In this document: positions 8,324-16,723 of the stretch, piece after piece
How positions within the stretch are numbered: the first letter of the stretch is position 1
Layout of the letters: each line of letters opens with the position of its first letter
DNA from: Auritidibacter ignavus
Lineage (GTDB): Bacteria; Actinomycetota; Actinomycetes; Actinomycetales; Micrococcaceae
Assembly: GCF_003703835.1 (NCBI RefSeq)
Contig: NZ_RDQR01000014.1
Span: 1-63,229, forward strand
Reading direction: 5' to 3'
DNA length: 63,229 bases
The notes under the pieces: model-generated
Told to the model about the DNA's origin: nothing
The model's input: only the letters and a program-made list of their open reading frames with translations
Databases searched by the model: none
Position numbers and translations under genes: made by a program

Positions 8324-8743
8324 ATGACGATGAGCTTGCGGTCATTCACGCGAGAAATTCATGTCCCGCTTGAGCTGGTACGCGCAGCGACGTATGGCCC
8401 CAGTGGCGTCGCCGAACCCAAAGGTTTCCGTGCCCCGGGACTGAATACGCTCGGGAAGAAAGTCTCGGCAACGTATCGACTCGACGGGGAACAGTACTAC
8501 TGGAATGTCACCGGAGCATCGGATGTGGTGGTCTTCGAGATTGACCCGGATTTTAAATACAGCCGTCTGATTCTCTCGATGGACGACCCGGTCGGCTGGG
8601 AACGAAAAATCAATAACGGGGTGGGAAACCCAACCCCTGGAGCACTGGCGTTCAGAGCGCAACAACGCGGTTCGCCTGTTCTTTATGGCCATTCAGACCA
8701 GAAAAAACAGGCGAACCGCCGTGCGAACCCGAATGTTCCTTAA
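8324..8743 (+). CDS. Conserved small protein with PH-like fold features (unknown function)
   Basis: A 139-aa protein. Residues about 10-105 have alternating beta-strand pattern (VPLELVRAATYG, a glycine-rich turn, VSATYRLDGEQYYWNV, VVVFEIDPDFKYSRLIL) resembling actinobacterial cytoplasmic proteins in which a PH-like domain ends in a helix near WERKINNG. The last 30 or so residues are polar and overlap a long hairpin (8667-8719), so the true end may be extended by read-through of the former 3' region. ATG 8324 has AAGGCGG seven nt upstream. The stop overlaps the convergent putA stop (TTAA at 8740-8743). Family recognition is tentative. Confidence 0.55.
   Translation: MTMSLRSFTREIHVPLELVRAATYGPSGVAEPKGFRAPGLNTLGKKVSATYRLDGEQYYWNVTGASDVVVFEIDPDFKYSRLILSMDDPVGWERKINNGVGNPTPGALAFRAQQRGSPVLYGHSDQKKQANRRANPNVP
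8667..8719. terminator. Long perfect hairpin between convergent genes
   Basis: Arms of 14 bases (GCGGTTCGCCTGTT, 8667-8680, and its exact complement 8706-8719) enclose a 25-nt loop. It is just downstream of the putA stop on the minus strand but inside the coding end of the convergent small gene. Neither side has a clear T-run, so it may be a terminator of Rho-assisted type or an mRNA-stabilising stem. Confidence 0.6.
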
Positions 8744-11700
8744 CCCTTGAGCTCGTCTGCCAATTGGTGGAACAACTTAGACGCGTTGCCGAACCGGTGC
8801 AAGGTCATCGAAATCGACTGTTCCTTGACCCAGTACCGCAGTTCCACTCGACCCGAGTGCGTCACAGGATCATCGAGCAGAGCCACCACTGGACGGTCGG
8901 CTACCTTCTCGCGGACCTTCGAGGCGATCTCACCGAGATGCCGAACCCGAGTCCCAACACCGAAGTCGTACTCGCCGCAGGCCAGCTTCTTCGCGAACTC
9001 CGTGTCCTTTTCCTTCGCCGGCTTGACGTTGAACTGCTTGGCCACGGTCTTCAGTGCTTTCACCGCACGCTGATCGGCGTCGGGGTGATATGACATCACA
9101 GGGGTGACTTCGGCAGTTGCTGCCGCCAACAGGACGCGGACTACGTCGTGGCTGGTTGCTCCAGGAGCCAGGCGAAGGACCACATCAGCACGGCGATAGC
9201 GGAAGATATTGGCTTCTGAGGACAAGCCGGTGGGATCCTGAGCGACACCGAATTCTCGGTCCCACCACACGGCGTCATCAGTGGCCGCAACCTTGAGTGC
9301 TTCCAGCTCGGTATCAGACACCAACGACTTGGCCTCGGCCGTTTCCAACAGGTCCTGAACGACCTCGTTGGCCGTGTGGGGTGTAGACACCTTGGTGGTG
9401 TCTACGGCGTCGTTCCAGGTACCAAACAGCATCACGTAGTTCGGCCCACCGGCCTTAGAACCCAGCCCCACTGAGGACGCCTTCCAACCGCCGAAGGGTT
9501 GGCGGCGCACGATCGCGCCGGTGATCCCGCGGTTGACGTAGGCGTTGCCGACGTGGACGTGGTCCAGCCATTCGGCGACCTCGTCGGTGTCCAAGGAATG
9601 GATGCCACCGGTGAGACCAAACTCGGTCTGGTTCTGGTACTCGATCGCGGTCTTTAGGTCCTTGGCCTCCATCAGGCCCAGGACGGGCCCGAACACCTCG
9701 GTGAGGTGAAAGAAGCTACCGGGCTTGACTCCGGTTTTGATCCCGGGGCTCCACAATCGGCCGGTGTCGTCGAGTTGTTGCGGCTTCAAGAGCCACTGTT
9801 CGCCGGGCTCCAGGGTGGTCAACGCGCGGGTGAGTTTCTCGGTCGGCAATTCGGTCAACGGGCCGACGGTTGCCGACAGGTTCTGTGGCCAGTCCACCAC
9901 CATCGATTTCGCGGCGTCCACCAACTGGCGACGGAACCGCTCGGACTCATAAACGCTACCGACGAGAATACCCAGGGACGCAGCCGAGCATTTCTGACCG
10001 GCATGACCGAAAGCCGAGGCCACCAGATCCGCCACCGCTAGGTCGCGGTCGGCCGAAGGAGTGATCACCAGTGCGTCCTTACCGGAGGTCTCAGCATTGA
10101 TGTTGAGCTCGGGCTTCCAGGAGCGGAACAGTGCGGCCGTATCGGAGGCGCCGGTGAGAATAATCCGGTCCACACCCTGGTGAGAAATCAGCTTCTTGCC
10201 GGCATCGCCTTCATCAGGGTAGATTCCGTGCAACACCTCCCGCGGTACTCCGGCATCCCACAGGCATTCCAACAACGCCATCGAACAGTGCGGTGTGGGG
10301 GTCGATGGTTTGTGAATCACCGCGGCACCGGCGGCCAGCGCGGCAGCCGTCCCACCGGTGGGGATGGCCAACGGGAAGTTCCACGGCGGGGTAATCATCA
10401 CCAGTTTGTCGGGGGTGAATTCGGCGTGCTCGACCTGTTCGAGAGCCAACGCGCTGTGTGCGTAGTACCGCAAAAAGTCGATGGCTTCAGAGATTTCCGG
10501 GTCAGACTGTGCCACGGACTTACCCACCTCGGCGGCTGCCACAGAGGCGAGGTGTCCTCTGCGGGAGGCCATGATATCTGCGGCCCGGTAAAGAATCGTG
10601 GCCCGCTCGGAAGCGGGGCGGGCGGCCCACTGCTGGCCAGCAGCGCGCGCATTGGTCACCAAAGCGTCAACGTCTTCGGTGGAGACTTTCTCCGGTACCG
10701 ACTGTTGTTTCAGCCACTCGGGGGTGGCCCGTTCGATGACCTGTTCGGCCCAACGCTGGTTGGGTTCCAACGACGGGTTGGTGTCGGGCTCATTGCGAAA
10801 CTCGGGGACACCTTCGGAGTACTCGCCGGGCTGGTGGGACTCTTCGGCGAGCCGATCCTGTTGGTGGTTGGGTCCGGGAGCAACGGTACCCTCCGCGACG
10901 AGGATGGCTCCCAGCGATTCTACCGCGCTGCGGAACCGGGATTCTTCGCGACGGAAGATCTCGCTACCCTCACCTTTCTTGTCCACCGAAAGGTCAAAGA
11001 TGCCCGACATGAAGTTCTCGCTGGAGGCATTTTCCTCCAGACGACGCACCAGGTAGGAGACCGCGACGTCGAACTCCTCGGGACGGACCGCCGGAACGTA
11101 GAGCAAGAGCTGGCCGACATCGTCGCGAACGGTATGCTGCTGTTCGGCGGCCATACCCTGTAGCATCTCGAATTCCAGGCGGTCGGTTACCCCGCGCTCG
11201 CGACCCAGCAGGTGGGCGAAGGCGATGTCAAACAGGTTCTGACCGGCCACGCCCAGGCGGACACCGCGCATCCGCTCTTGGGTGAGCAACCAGTACAGCA
11301 CGCGCTTGTAGTTGGCGTCGGTGGCTTCTTTGGACTCACAGGTGGCCAGGGGCCAGTCCTGAATATCGGCGTGCACCGTTTCCATGGCCAGGTTCGCGCC
11401 TTTGACCAAGCGGATCTTAATACCCGCACCGCCGTTCTCAACTCGTTCATTGGCGAACTCGGCCAGTTCCTGGACTGCGCCTAAGGCATCGGGCAAATAG
11501 GCCTGGATGACGATTCCGGCCTCGTAGTTCTTCAGCTCTGGCTTGGACAGCAAGCGCTTGAACACCGCGATGGTTAACCGCAGGTCCTGGTACTCCTCCA
11601 TGTCCATGTTGATGAACTTGGTGCCAGCCGGTGCTTTGGCTGCCTCAAGGTAGAGGTCGGTGACCCGGTTGACCACGTAGTCAACGGTCTCTTCGTAGCC

Positions 11701-12297
11701 CCACATCGAAATCTGGCTGGCAATCGAAGAGGCCTTGATCGAGACGTAGTCCACATCATCGCGACGCAACAACCGCACGGTGTCTTCAAGGTGCTTGGTG
11801 GCTTCGTCTTCACCTAGCACCGCTTCACCGAGCAGGTTGATGTTGAGTCGGTTGCCCTGCTTTTTAATTTCTTTAACGGCCTTGCCGAACTGTTTATCGC
11901 GCGCATCGACCACCATGTGGCCCACCATCGACCGCATCCGCCGACGCGCCACCGGCACCACGATATCCGGCATCAAACGTCCCAGAGCAGAGCCAGCTTG
12001 GATCTGCGCACGATCGAGCGCATCCAGAGTATCGGGAGCGATGTCGCCTAGCTCGTTCAGTGCCTTCGCTGCTGCCTTGGTATCTTCGGTGCGGATCACG
12101 CGGTCTACGAAGCCGACGGTAAAGTCCAGGCCCGTGGGGTGAGCAAGGACCTGAGAGAGTAGTTTGGCCGAGCTATGAGGTTTGACCCCGGATTTTTGAG
12201 TCTTCTGCAACCAGGTTCTGACCTTCTGCACGGCCTCATCGGCCAGTCGGCGGAGCTCTTGCTGCACGCCCTGTTCGGTGGAAGTGATTTCGCTCAT
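8740..12297 (-). CDS. putA: Bifunctional proline dehydrogenase / L-glutamate gamma-semialdehyde dehydrogenase
   Basis: This 1185-aa enzyme oxidises proline to glutamate in two steps with FAD and NAD+. Residues about 130-440 are the proline dehydrogenase barrel with the active-site motifs in order: VSIKASSI (lysine), INMDMEE, RLVKGAN, EFEMLQGM, and the substrate arginines in YLVRRLEENA. Residues about 520-1000 are the aldehyde dehydrogenase with PPWNFPLA, ETSGKDA (general base glutamate) and GQKCSA, catalytic cysteine 770. A C-terminal domain of about 180 residues follows. ATG 12297 has AGGAGAGG upstream. A LysR regulator is divergent; the symporter putP lies nearby at 14964. Length is usual for actinobacterial fused PutA without an N-terminal DNA-binding ribbon-helix-helix, so it should not self-repress. 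Confidence 0.96.
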   Translation of the reverse strand: MSEITSTEQGVQQELRRLADEAVQKVRTWLQKTQKSGVKPHSSAKLLSQVLAHPTGLDFTVGFVDRVIRTEDTKAAAKALNELGDIAPDTLDALDRAQIQAGSALGRLMPDIVVPVARRRMRSMVGHMVVDARDKQFGKAVKEIKKQGNRLNINLLGEAVLGEDEATKHLEDTVRLLRRDDVDYVSIKASSIASQISMWGYEETVDYVVNRVTDLYLEAAKAPAGTKFINMDMEEYQDLRLTIAVFKRLLSKPELKNYEAGIVIQAYLPDALGAVQELAEFANERVENGGAGIKIRLVKGANLAMETVHADIQDWPLATCESKEATDANYKRVLYWLLTQERMRGVRLGVAGQNLFDIAFAHLLGRERGVTDRLEFEMLQGMAAEQQHTVRDDVGQLLLYVPAVRPEEFDVAVSYLVRRLEENASSENFMSGIFDLSVDKKGEGSEIFRREESRFRSAVESLGAILVAEGTVAPGPNHQQDRLAEESHQPGEYSEGVPEFRNEPDTNPSLEPNQRWAEQVIERATPEWLKQQSVPEKVSTEDVDALVTNARAAGQQWAARPASERATILYRAADIMASRRGHLASVAAAEVGKSVAQSDPEISEAIDFLRYYAHSALALEQVEHAEFTPDKLVMITPPWNFPLAIPTGGTAAALAAGAAVIHKPSTPTPHCSMALLECLWDAGVPREVLHGIYPDEGDAGKKLISHQGVDRIILTGASDTAALFRSWKPELNINAETSGKDALVITPSADRDLAVADLVASAFGHAGQKCSAASLGILVGSVYESERFRRQLVDAAKSMVVDWPQNLSATVGPLTELPTEKLTRALTTLEPGEQWLLKPQQLDDTGRLWSPGIKTGVKPGSFFHLTEVFGPVLGLMEAKDLKTAIEYQNQTEFGLTGGIHSLDTDEVAEWLDHVHVGNAYVNRGITGAIVRRQPFGGWKASSVGLGSKAGGPNYVMLFGTWNDAVDTTKVSTPHTANEVVQDLLETAEAKSLVSDTELEALKVAATDDAVWWDREFGVAQDPTGLSSEANIFRYRRADVVLRLAPGATSHDVVRVLLAAATAEVTPVMSYHPDADQRAVKALKTVAKQFNVKPAKEKDTEFAKKLACGEYDFGVGTRVRHLGEIASKVREKVADRPVVALLDDPVTHSGRVELRYWVKEQSISMTLHRFGNASKLFHQLADELKG

Positions 12298-12386
12298 CAG
12301 CTTCGTCCTCTCCTGACGTTGGACGACCCGGTATTCAGTAGTGTGTTGTGGGTCTCGTAGACATCGTAAGCAGTAGCTTTTTATCC

Positions 12387-12401
12387 TTCGTTAAAATCGA
12401 A
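12387..12401. promoter_or_regulatory. Candidate LysR-type binding box (T-N11-A)
   Basis: TTCG-N7-CGAA is a 15-bp inverted repeat that fits the T-N11-A core of LysR-family sites. It lies in the 153-bp divergent region between putA and the LysR-type gene, about 90 bp upstream of the putA start and 50 bp upstream of the regulator start, as expected for shared control. Confidence 0.4.
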
Positions 12402-12409
12402 TGAAATCC

Positions 12410-12424
12410 TCCGACTCCATCGGA
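12410..12424. promoter_or_regulatory. Second candidate operator near the LysR-type gene
   Basis: TCCGA-N5-TCGGA is a perfect 5-bp inverted repeat 26 bp before the LysR-type start codon and 9 bp from the first box. It may be the autoregulatory half of a two-site LysR arrangement; symmetry and position are the only evidence. Confidence 0.3.
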
Positions 12425-12450
12425 AGACGCTGAAAGACGGGGAGGGTACC

Positions 12451-13368
12451 GTGCTGAATCTGCATCGACTCCAGCTATTTCATGAGTTCCGCTTGCGTGG
12501 CACGATCTCAGCGGTGGCCACCTCATTGGGGTACAGTCCCTCCACGGTCTCCCAACAGCTGACGCTGTTAGAGAATGAAGTTGGGGTGGCCCTGTTTCAC
12601 CGAGGCGGACGCACGCTACGGCTCACGACGGCAGGTCTTCGTCTGGCTGAACATGCTCAGACGATGCTGGATCTGCAAGAAGAGGCCTTGCGCTCGCTGA
12701 CATCTGCTGAACCGGAAGTCGGTGGCCTGCTGAGACTGTCAGTTTTTCAGACCGTCGCGCTCACACTCGTTCCGGCAGCGCTGAGTCAGTTGCGCGCCCA
12801 GCACCCGGAACTGCGGGTGGAGATTGTGCAGGCGCCACCGGAGCGGGCCTTATTTGATCTGCAGGCTCGACGTCATGACTTGGTGGTGGCAGAGCAATAT
12901 CCGGGGATGAGCAGGCCGAGGCAAGCTGAGTTTGACATTGAACCGTTGGGAACCGATTCCCTGCGTCTGGTGGTCCCCCAACAGCTAGCCGGGATAGACG
13001 CCGAAGACCTGGATGCCTATCCCTGGGTGATGGAGCCGGCTGGAACCGTAGCGCGAGAATGGTCCTTACAACAATGTCGGGCCCTGGGCTTCGAACCAGA
13101 CGTTCGGTTCACCACGGACGATCTCGCCGCCCAGCTGAGGCTGATCAGCGCCGGGCTGGCTGTTGGGATTCTGCCGGAGCTTTTCCTGGCCGGTCACCGA
13201 CTCGACAGCGTGGCGCTCAAACCATTGCCACAGAACCCGGTGCGCAGTATCTTTACCACGGCTCGTCGGTCTTCGGTACAGGCGCCAGCGGTTCACGCCT
13301 GCCGGCAGAGTCTGGCGGAGGCGTTTAAACAATTCTCTCGTAAAGGCTGGCGTCACGATTCGCCGTGA
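12451..13368 (+). CDS. LysR family transcription regulator, probable putA regulator
   Basis: A 305-aa regulator. Residues 1-62 hold the winged helix (LNLHRLQLFHEFRLRGTISA, then GYSPSTVSQQLTLLENEVG). Residues about 90-300 form the periplasmic-binding-like effector domain, starting LLRLSVFQTVALTLVPAAL. The GTG start at 12451 follows GGAGG. The gene is divergent from putA, which makes proline or pyrroline carboxylate a plausible co-inducer; this is inference. Proline regulators of Micrococcales are poorly known, and control of the neighbouring maoC-like gene (112 bp downstream, same strand) is also possible. The stop overlaps an inverted repeat (13351-13370). Confidence 0.88.
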   Translation: MLNLHRLQLFHEFRLRGTISAVATSLGYSPSTVSQQLTLLENEVGVALFHRGGRTLRLTTAGLRLAEHAQTMLDLQEEALRSLTSAEPEVGGLLRLSVFQTVALTLVPAALSQLRAQHPELRVEIVQAPPERALFDLQARRHDLVVAEQYPGMSRPRQAEFDIEPLGTDSLRLVVPQQLAGIDAEDLDAYPWVMEPAGTVAREWSLQQCRALGFEPDVRFTTDDLAAQLRLISAGLAVGILPELFLAGHRLDSVALKPLPQNPVRSIFTTARRSSVQAPAVHACRQSLAEAFKQFSRKGWRHDSP

Positions 13369-13370
13369 CG
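13351..13370 (+). terminator. Hairpin at the LysR gene stop
   Basis: CGTCAC (13351-13356) and GTGACG (13365-13370) form a 6-bp stem with an 8-nt loop over the stop codon, followed by TTGTCT. It may be a weak terminator before the maoC-like gene. Confidence 0.4.
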
Positions 13371-13479
13371 TTGTCTGATAGGGCGCCTCTGGGCGACGAT
13401 AGCTTCCCCGAGAGCCCGGGTCTCCGTACAGTGGGGGAACAACTATTGTGATAGAGAGCACTCTTGGAAGGAATTGCGG

Positions 13480-13959
13480 ATGCCTGCTCAGATGCCACCG
13501 GTGGTGAACGAAAACGGATTATGGTTTGAGGACCTCTACGAGGGCTACACCTTCACGACCGGCACCCACGAGGTGACTGTGGAAGAAATCATTGCCTTCG
13601 CACAGCGATTCGACCCGCAACCGTTTCATACCGATGCCGATGCGGCCACAGCAAGCCTTTTCGGCACGCTGGTGGCCTCCGGGTGGCATACCGCTGCGAT
13701 GAGCATGCGCCTGGTGATCGACTCTTTTCCTGTTGCCACCGGTGTGATCGGGGGACAAGGCGAAATAGCCTGGCCCTCTGCAACACTGCCGGGAGACATC
13801 CTGCGTGCAGAGTGTGTGGTGGAATCACTGCGGGACCCCGGCCCTGAGTCCCCGCGAGCCTCCGGCTGGGTGAAGAATACGACCACGAATCAACACGGTG
13901 AAACTCGTTATATCTCGCGACTCAAAGCCGTGCTGTGGAAGAACCCGACGTTGCGCTAG
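13480..13959 (+). CDS. MaoC-like hot-dog dehydratase family protein
   Basis: A 159-aa single hot-dog domain protein. The N-terminal GLWFEDLYEGYTF and the helix segment FAQRFDPQPFHTDADAA carry the hydratase 2 signature (aspartate and histidine of the D-x-x-P-x-H motif), followed by GTLVASGWHTAAMSMRL, a standard MaoC sequence. Such proteins hydrate enoyl-CoA esters or act on related acyl-CoA substrates. ATG 13480 has GGAAGG seven nt upstream and is preferred to a TTG at 13474. It is convergent with an SDR and separated from it by a strong terminator hairpin. The physiological substrate is not evident. Confidence 0.88.
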   Translation: MPAQMPPVVNENGLWFEDLYEGYTFTTGTHEVTVEEIIAFAQRFDPQPFHTDADAATASLFGTLVASGWHTAAMSMRLVIDSFPVATGVIGGQGEIAWPSATLPGDILRAECVVESLRDPGPESPRASGWVKNTTTNQHGETRYISRLKAVLWKNPTLR

Positions 13960-14003
13960 TGACTGTTCGCTTACGGTTCACAACACCAGATGCAGATATG
14001 CAG

Positions 14004-14039
14004 GTGGCCCGGCCGAACAGGTCGTTCGGGCCGGGCCAC
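14004..14039. terminator. Bidirectional terminator between maoC-like and SDR genes
   Basis: GTGGCCCGGCCGAAC (14004-14018), loop AGGTC, and GTTCGGGCCGGGCCAC (14024-14039) pair with a single bulged base. It is centred between two convergent genes. Confidence 0.75.
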
Positions 14040-14066
14040 GCGTGTGCGCTGGTGGTGTCGAGACGA

Positions 14067-14819
14067 TTAGACGGCGGTGTAACCGCCATCGACGAGGTGG
14101 TAGCTACCGTGGATGAAGCTTGCTTCGTCGCTGAGCAGGAAGGCGGCTACATCGGCAACTTCCTGGGCGCGACCCAGCCGGCCTAGCAAGTGCTTATCGG
14201 CCAACGACTGCTGAGTCTCGTCGTCGAGGTGCTTCTCGATCAAAGCGGTCAGGATGTAGCCGGGACCTAGGGCGTTGATGCGCAAGCCCTGCTCGCCGTA
14301 TTCCGCAGCGGCGGTCTTGGTCAAACCGACCACGCCGTGCTTGGCGGTGACATAAGCGGCTGCGTGGGGGAATCCGACCGACCCCAGAATGGAGGCCAGG
14401 TTGACGATTCCGGACGCAGCGGGATTCTTGAGCAACTCAGGGATCTGGTACTTCATGCCGTAGAAGACACCGTTGAGGTTGACGTCGATGACCTTCTTCC
14501 AGTCATCGAGCTCCACGTCAGCGACCGGGACCGGCTCGCCACTGATACCGGCGTTATTCACCGCGTAATTCAGTCCACCGAAGGCATCTACCGCAGCCTG
14601 GACCGAAGCCTTCGCATCTTCCGGGACAGCAGCGTTGGCTTCAACAGCCTTGGCTTCACCGCCGGCTTCGATGATCTCGTTGGCTACTTTTTCTGCGTTC
14701 TCGAGGTTGATATCGGAAACCACGATCTTCAGACCGTGCTTGGCCAGGGTCTTACTGATGGCTTCACCGATTCCGGCGCCACCACCGGTGACGAGTGCGA
14801 CCTCACCTGTGAAATTCAT
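14067..14819 (-). CDS. SDR family NAD-dependent oxidoreductase
   Basis: A 250-aa classical short-chain dehydrogenase. It has the cofactor motif TGGGAGIG (residues 11-18), an aspartate after the second strand (VVSDINLE) that favours NAD(H), NNAGISG, the catalytic serine in NLASILGSVG, and YVTAKHG with tyrosine and lysine. The C-terminal GSYHLVDGGYTAV is typical. It lies downstream of putP in the same direction but a terminator hairpin at 14903-14941 separates them, so it is probably its own unit. Substrate cannot be predicted; alcohols, sugars or hydroxyacyl compounds are all possible. Confidence 0.9.
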   Translation of the reverse strand: MNFTGEVALVTGGGAGIGEAISKTLAKHGLKIVVSDINLENAEKVANEIIEAGGEAKAVEANAAVPEDAKASVQAAVDAFGGLNYAVNNAGISGEPVPVADVELDDWKKVIDVNLNGVFYGMKYQIPELLKNPAASGIVNLASILGSVGFPHAAAYVTAKHGVVGLTKTAAAEYGEQGLRINALGPGYILTALIEKHLDDETQQSLADKHLLGRLGRAQEVADVAAFLLSDEASFIHGSYHLVDGGYTAV

Positions 14820-14902
14820 GGTTCAAACTCCTTCTGCCCAGCAGGGGCGTGGTGTTATTAGTGTGTTAGACATCAACACTAATCCTGACGCGGTTAAAAC
14901 AC

Positions 14903-14941
14903 CCGGCCCGGTTTTCTGCGAATTTGCAAAAACCGGGCCGG
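14903..14941 (-). terminator. Rho-independent terminator of putP
   Basis: On the minus strand CCGGCCCGGTTTT (14941-14929) pairs with AAAACCGGGCCGG (14915-14903), a perfect 13-bp stem, followed by GTGTTTT. It lies 22 bp after the putP stop. Confidence 0.8.
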
Positions 14942-14963
14942 AGCAACGAGGCGATGAATCGCG

Positions 14964-16502
14964 TTAGGCGTTGGCCGTGACTTTCTCGGAGGCCATCAGC
15001 TCATCGAAGGCCTTCCGGTTCTTGGCCAAGTAGGCCGCGCGCTCAAATTCCTGCTCCACCTCGGGGTTGGGCTTGTAGGTTACTGCTGAGACAATCAGGG
15101 CCACCAGTAGCGACAGAATGAAGCCCGGTACGATCTCGTAGAGGTCGAAGATGCCACCGGTCAGTTCCGCCCAGACGAACACGACAACCGCGCCGACGAC
15201 CATACCCGACAGGGCGCCCCAGTTGGTTAGCTTCCGGTAGTAGAGGCTGAGCAACACGAGCGGGCCAAAGGCAGCTCCGAAGCCAGCCCATGCGAAGCCC
15301 ACCAGTTCCAGAATCGTACCGTTGGGATTCAGCGCCAGCAGGCCAGCAATGATGGCCACCAACAGCACCGCGCCACGGCCCATCAGTACCAGTCTGCGGT
15401 CGCTGGGTGGATCCTTGCGGACCACCTTGTAAATGTCCTCGATCAGAGCCGACGAGCACACGATCAGCTGTGAGGAGAAGGTCGACATAATCGCAGCCAG
15501 CACGGCGGCCAACACGAAACCGGCGAACAGCGGGTGCAGCAGTGCCTGGGACATCAGCAGCACGATGGTCTCGGGATCGGCCAAATCAACATTGTTTTGG
15601 TGTACCCAGGCCACACCGATGAGCCCGGCGAAAACGGTTCCGGCCATGGAGATGGCCTGCCAGGCCAGCCCCACACGACGGGCCTGCTTAGCATCCGAGG
15701 GTGCACGCAGTGCCATGAAGCGCACCACAATGTGTGGCTGTCCGAAATAGCCCAGGCCCCAGCCAATACCGGAGGCAATCACGATGATGGAGGCAGTGGT
15801 CAGTCCACCGCCGCTGAAGCTCAGGTGGTTGGGCTCCAGCGTGTTGATCAGTGAGACGGCTTCGCCCCAGCCGCCCACGGAGATCACTGCAAAGATCGGG
15901 ACAATGATGAGCGCGATAAACATCATCAGGCCCTGGACCACGTCGGTCAACGAGGCACCGAGGAAGCCACCGAAGAGCGTGTAGAGCAACGTAACGGCGG
16001 CGACGATGAGCATACCGGTCAGGTAGTCAGCCTCGAAGGACGATTCGAAGAAGACACCGCCAGCGACCATTCCCGAGGAGACGTAGAGCGTGAAGAAGAC
16101 CAGCACGATGACCGAGGAGACAATTCGAAGCACGCGGGAGGAGTCGCGGGTGCGGTTTTCGAAGAAGCTCGGTAGCGTGATGGAGTTGCGGGAAACCTGA
16201 GAGTAGGCGCGCAAACGTGGAGCAACAATAAGCCAGTTGACGAATGCGCCGATGGTCAGACCGATTGCGGTCCAGGCCTCAATGAGTCCGGCAACGTAAA
16301 TGGCGCCGGGCAAACCCATGATCAGCCAGCCCGACATATCGGAGGCACCGGCCGACAGCGCAGCCACCCAGCCGGGTAGCCCCCGGTTGGCCAGCATGTA
16401 GCCTTCGTGGTCGCTGGTCCGCAGATAGGCCGCAACTCCGATGCCGATCAGCACTAAGAAGTAGATGCCTATCGCAAGGTAAATGAAAAATTGGTCGTTC
16501 AT
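14964..16502 (-). CDS. putP: Sodium/proline symporter
   Basis: A 512-aa sodium:solute symporter with about 13 helices. The first helix pair contains the GYMLANRGLPGWVAALSAGASDMSGWLIMG segment that forms the Na+ and proline sites in PutP, with SxxD-type residues in GASDMSGW. Later signatures are GWGLGYFGQPHIVVRFMA and STFSSQLIVCSSALIEDIY. The protein imports proline with sodium and supplies PutA at 8740. The start ATG 16502 gives the normal N-terminus; an upstream in-frame start at 16574 would add 24 polar residues. The gene is divergent from an XRE-cupin regulator. The ribosome site is weak (GGATC). Confidence 0.94.
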   Translation of the reverse strand: MNDQFFIYLAIGIYFLVLIGIGVAAYLRTSDHEGYMLANRGLPGWVAALSAGASDMSGWLIMGLPGAIYVAGLIEAWTAIGLTIGAFVNWLIVAPRLRAYSQVSRNSITLPSFFENRTRDSSRVLRIVSSVIVLVFFTLYVSSGMVAGGVFFESSFEADYLTGMLIVAAVTLLYTLFGGFLGASLTDVVQGLMMFIALIIVPIFAVISVGGWGEAVSLINTLEPNHLSFSGGGLTTASIIVIASGIGWGLGYFGQPHIVVRFMALRAPSDAKQARRVGLAWQAISMAGTVFAGLIGVAWVHQNNVDLADPETIVLLMSQALLHPLFAGFVLAAVLAAIMSTFSSQLIVCSSALIEDIYKVVRKDPPSDRRLVLMGRGAVLLVAIIAGLLALNPNGTILELVGFAWAGFGAAFGPLVLLSLYYRKLTNWGALSGMVVGAVVVFVWAELTGGIFDLYEIVPGFILSLLVALIVSAVTYKPNPEVEQEFERAAYLAKNRKAFDELMASEKVTANA

Positions 16503-16723
16503 TGATAAAGATCCAAGAGGTAAGTGATGGTCGTTAATGGACAACTCGGGGCGAGTCAACCCCGCCCCGAGCACCCGGTTAAGTATAGGGGTGGTGGGTG
16601 GCTGTGGCTACTACGCTCGAGAACTGTTCCCCCCCTGGTCTTGCTGCGAACCGCTAAGATGAAAACCATGCCATGGTGGTGAAGGCCACTGTAATCATCA
16701 CAGGATGAAGATAGAGGGCTTGA

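Noticed and set aside
8667-8719. Long hairpin as an insertion sequence end pair
   Set aside because: No target duplication or transposase is nearby, and the repeat lies at the 3' junction of two convergent genes where a terminator is expected.
10180-11163. Long plus-strand frame of 327 codons inside putA
   Set aside because: It lies opposite a clearly coding, motif-rich gene; GC-rich third positions leave the opposite strand open. Its composition (Arg, Gly, His runs) is not protein-like.
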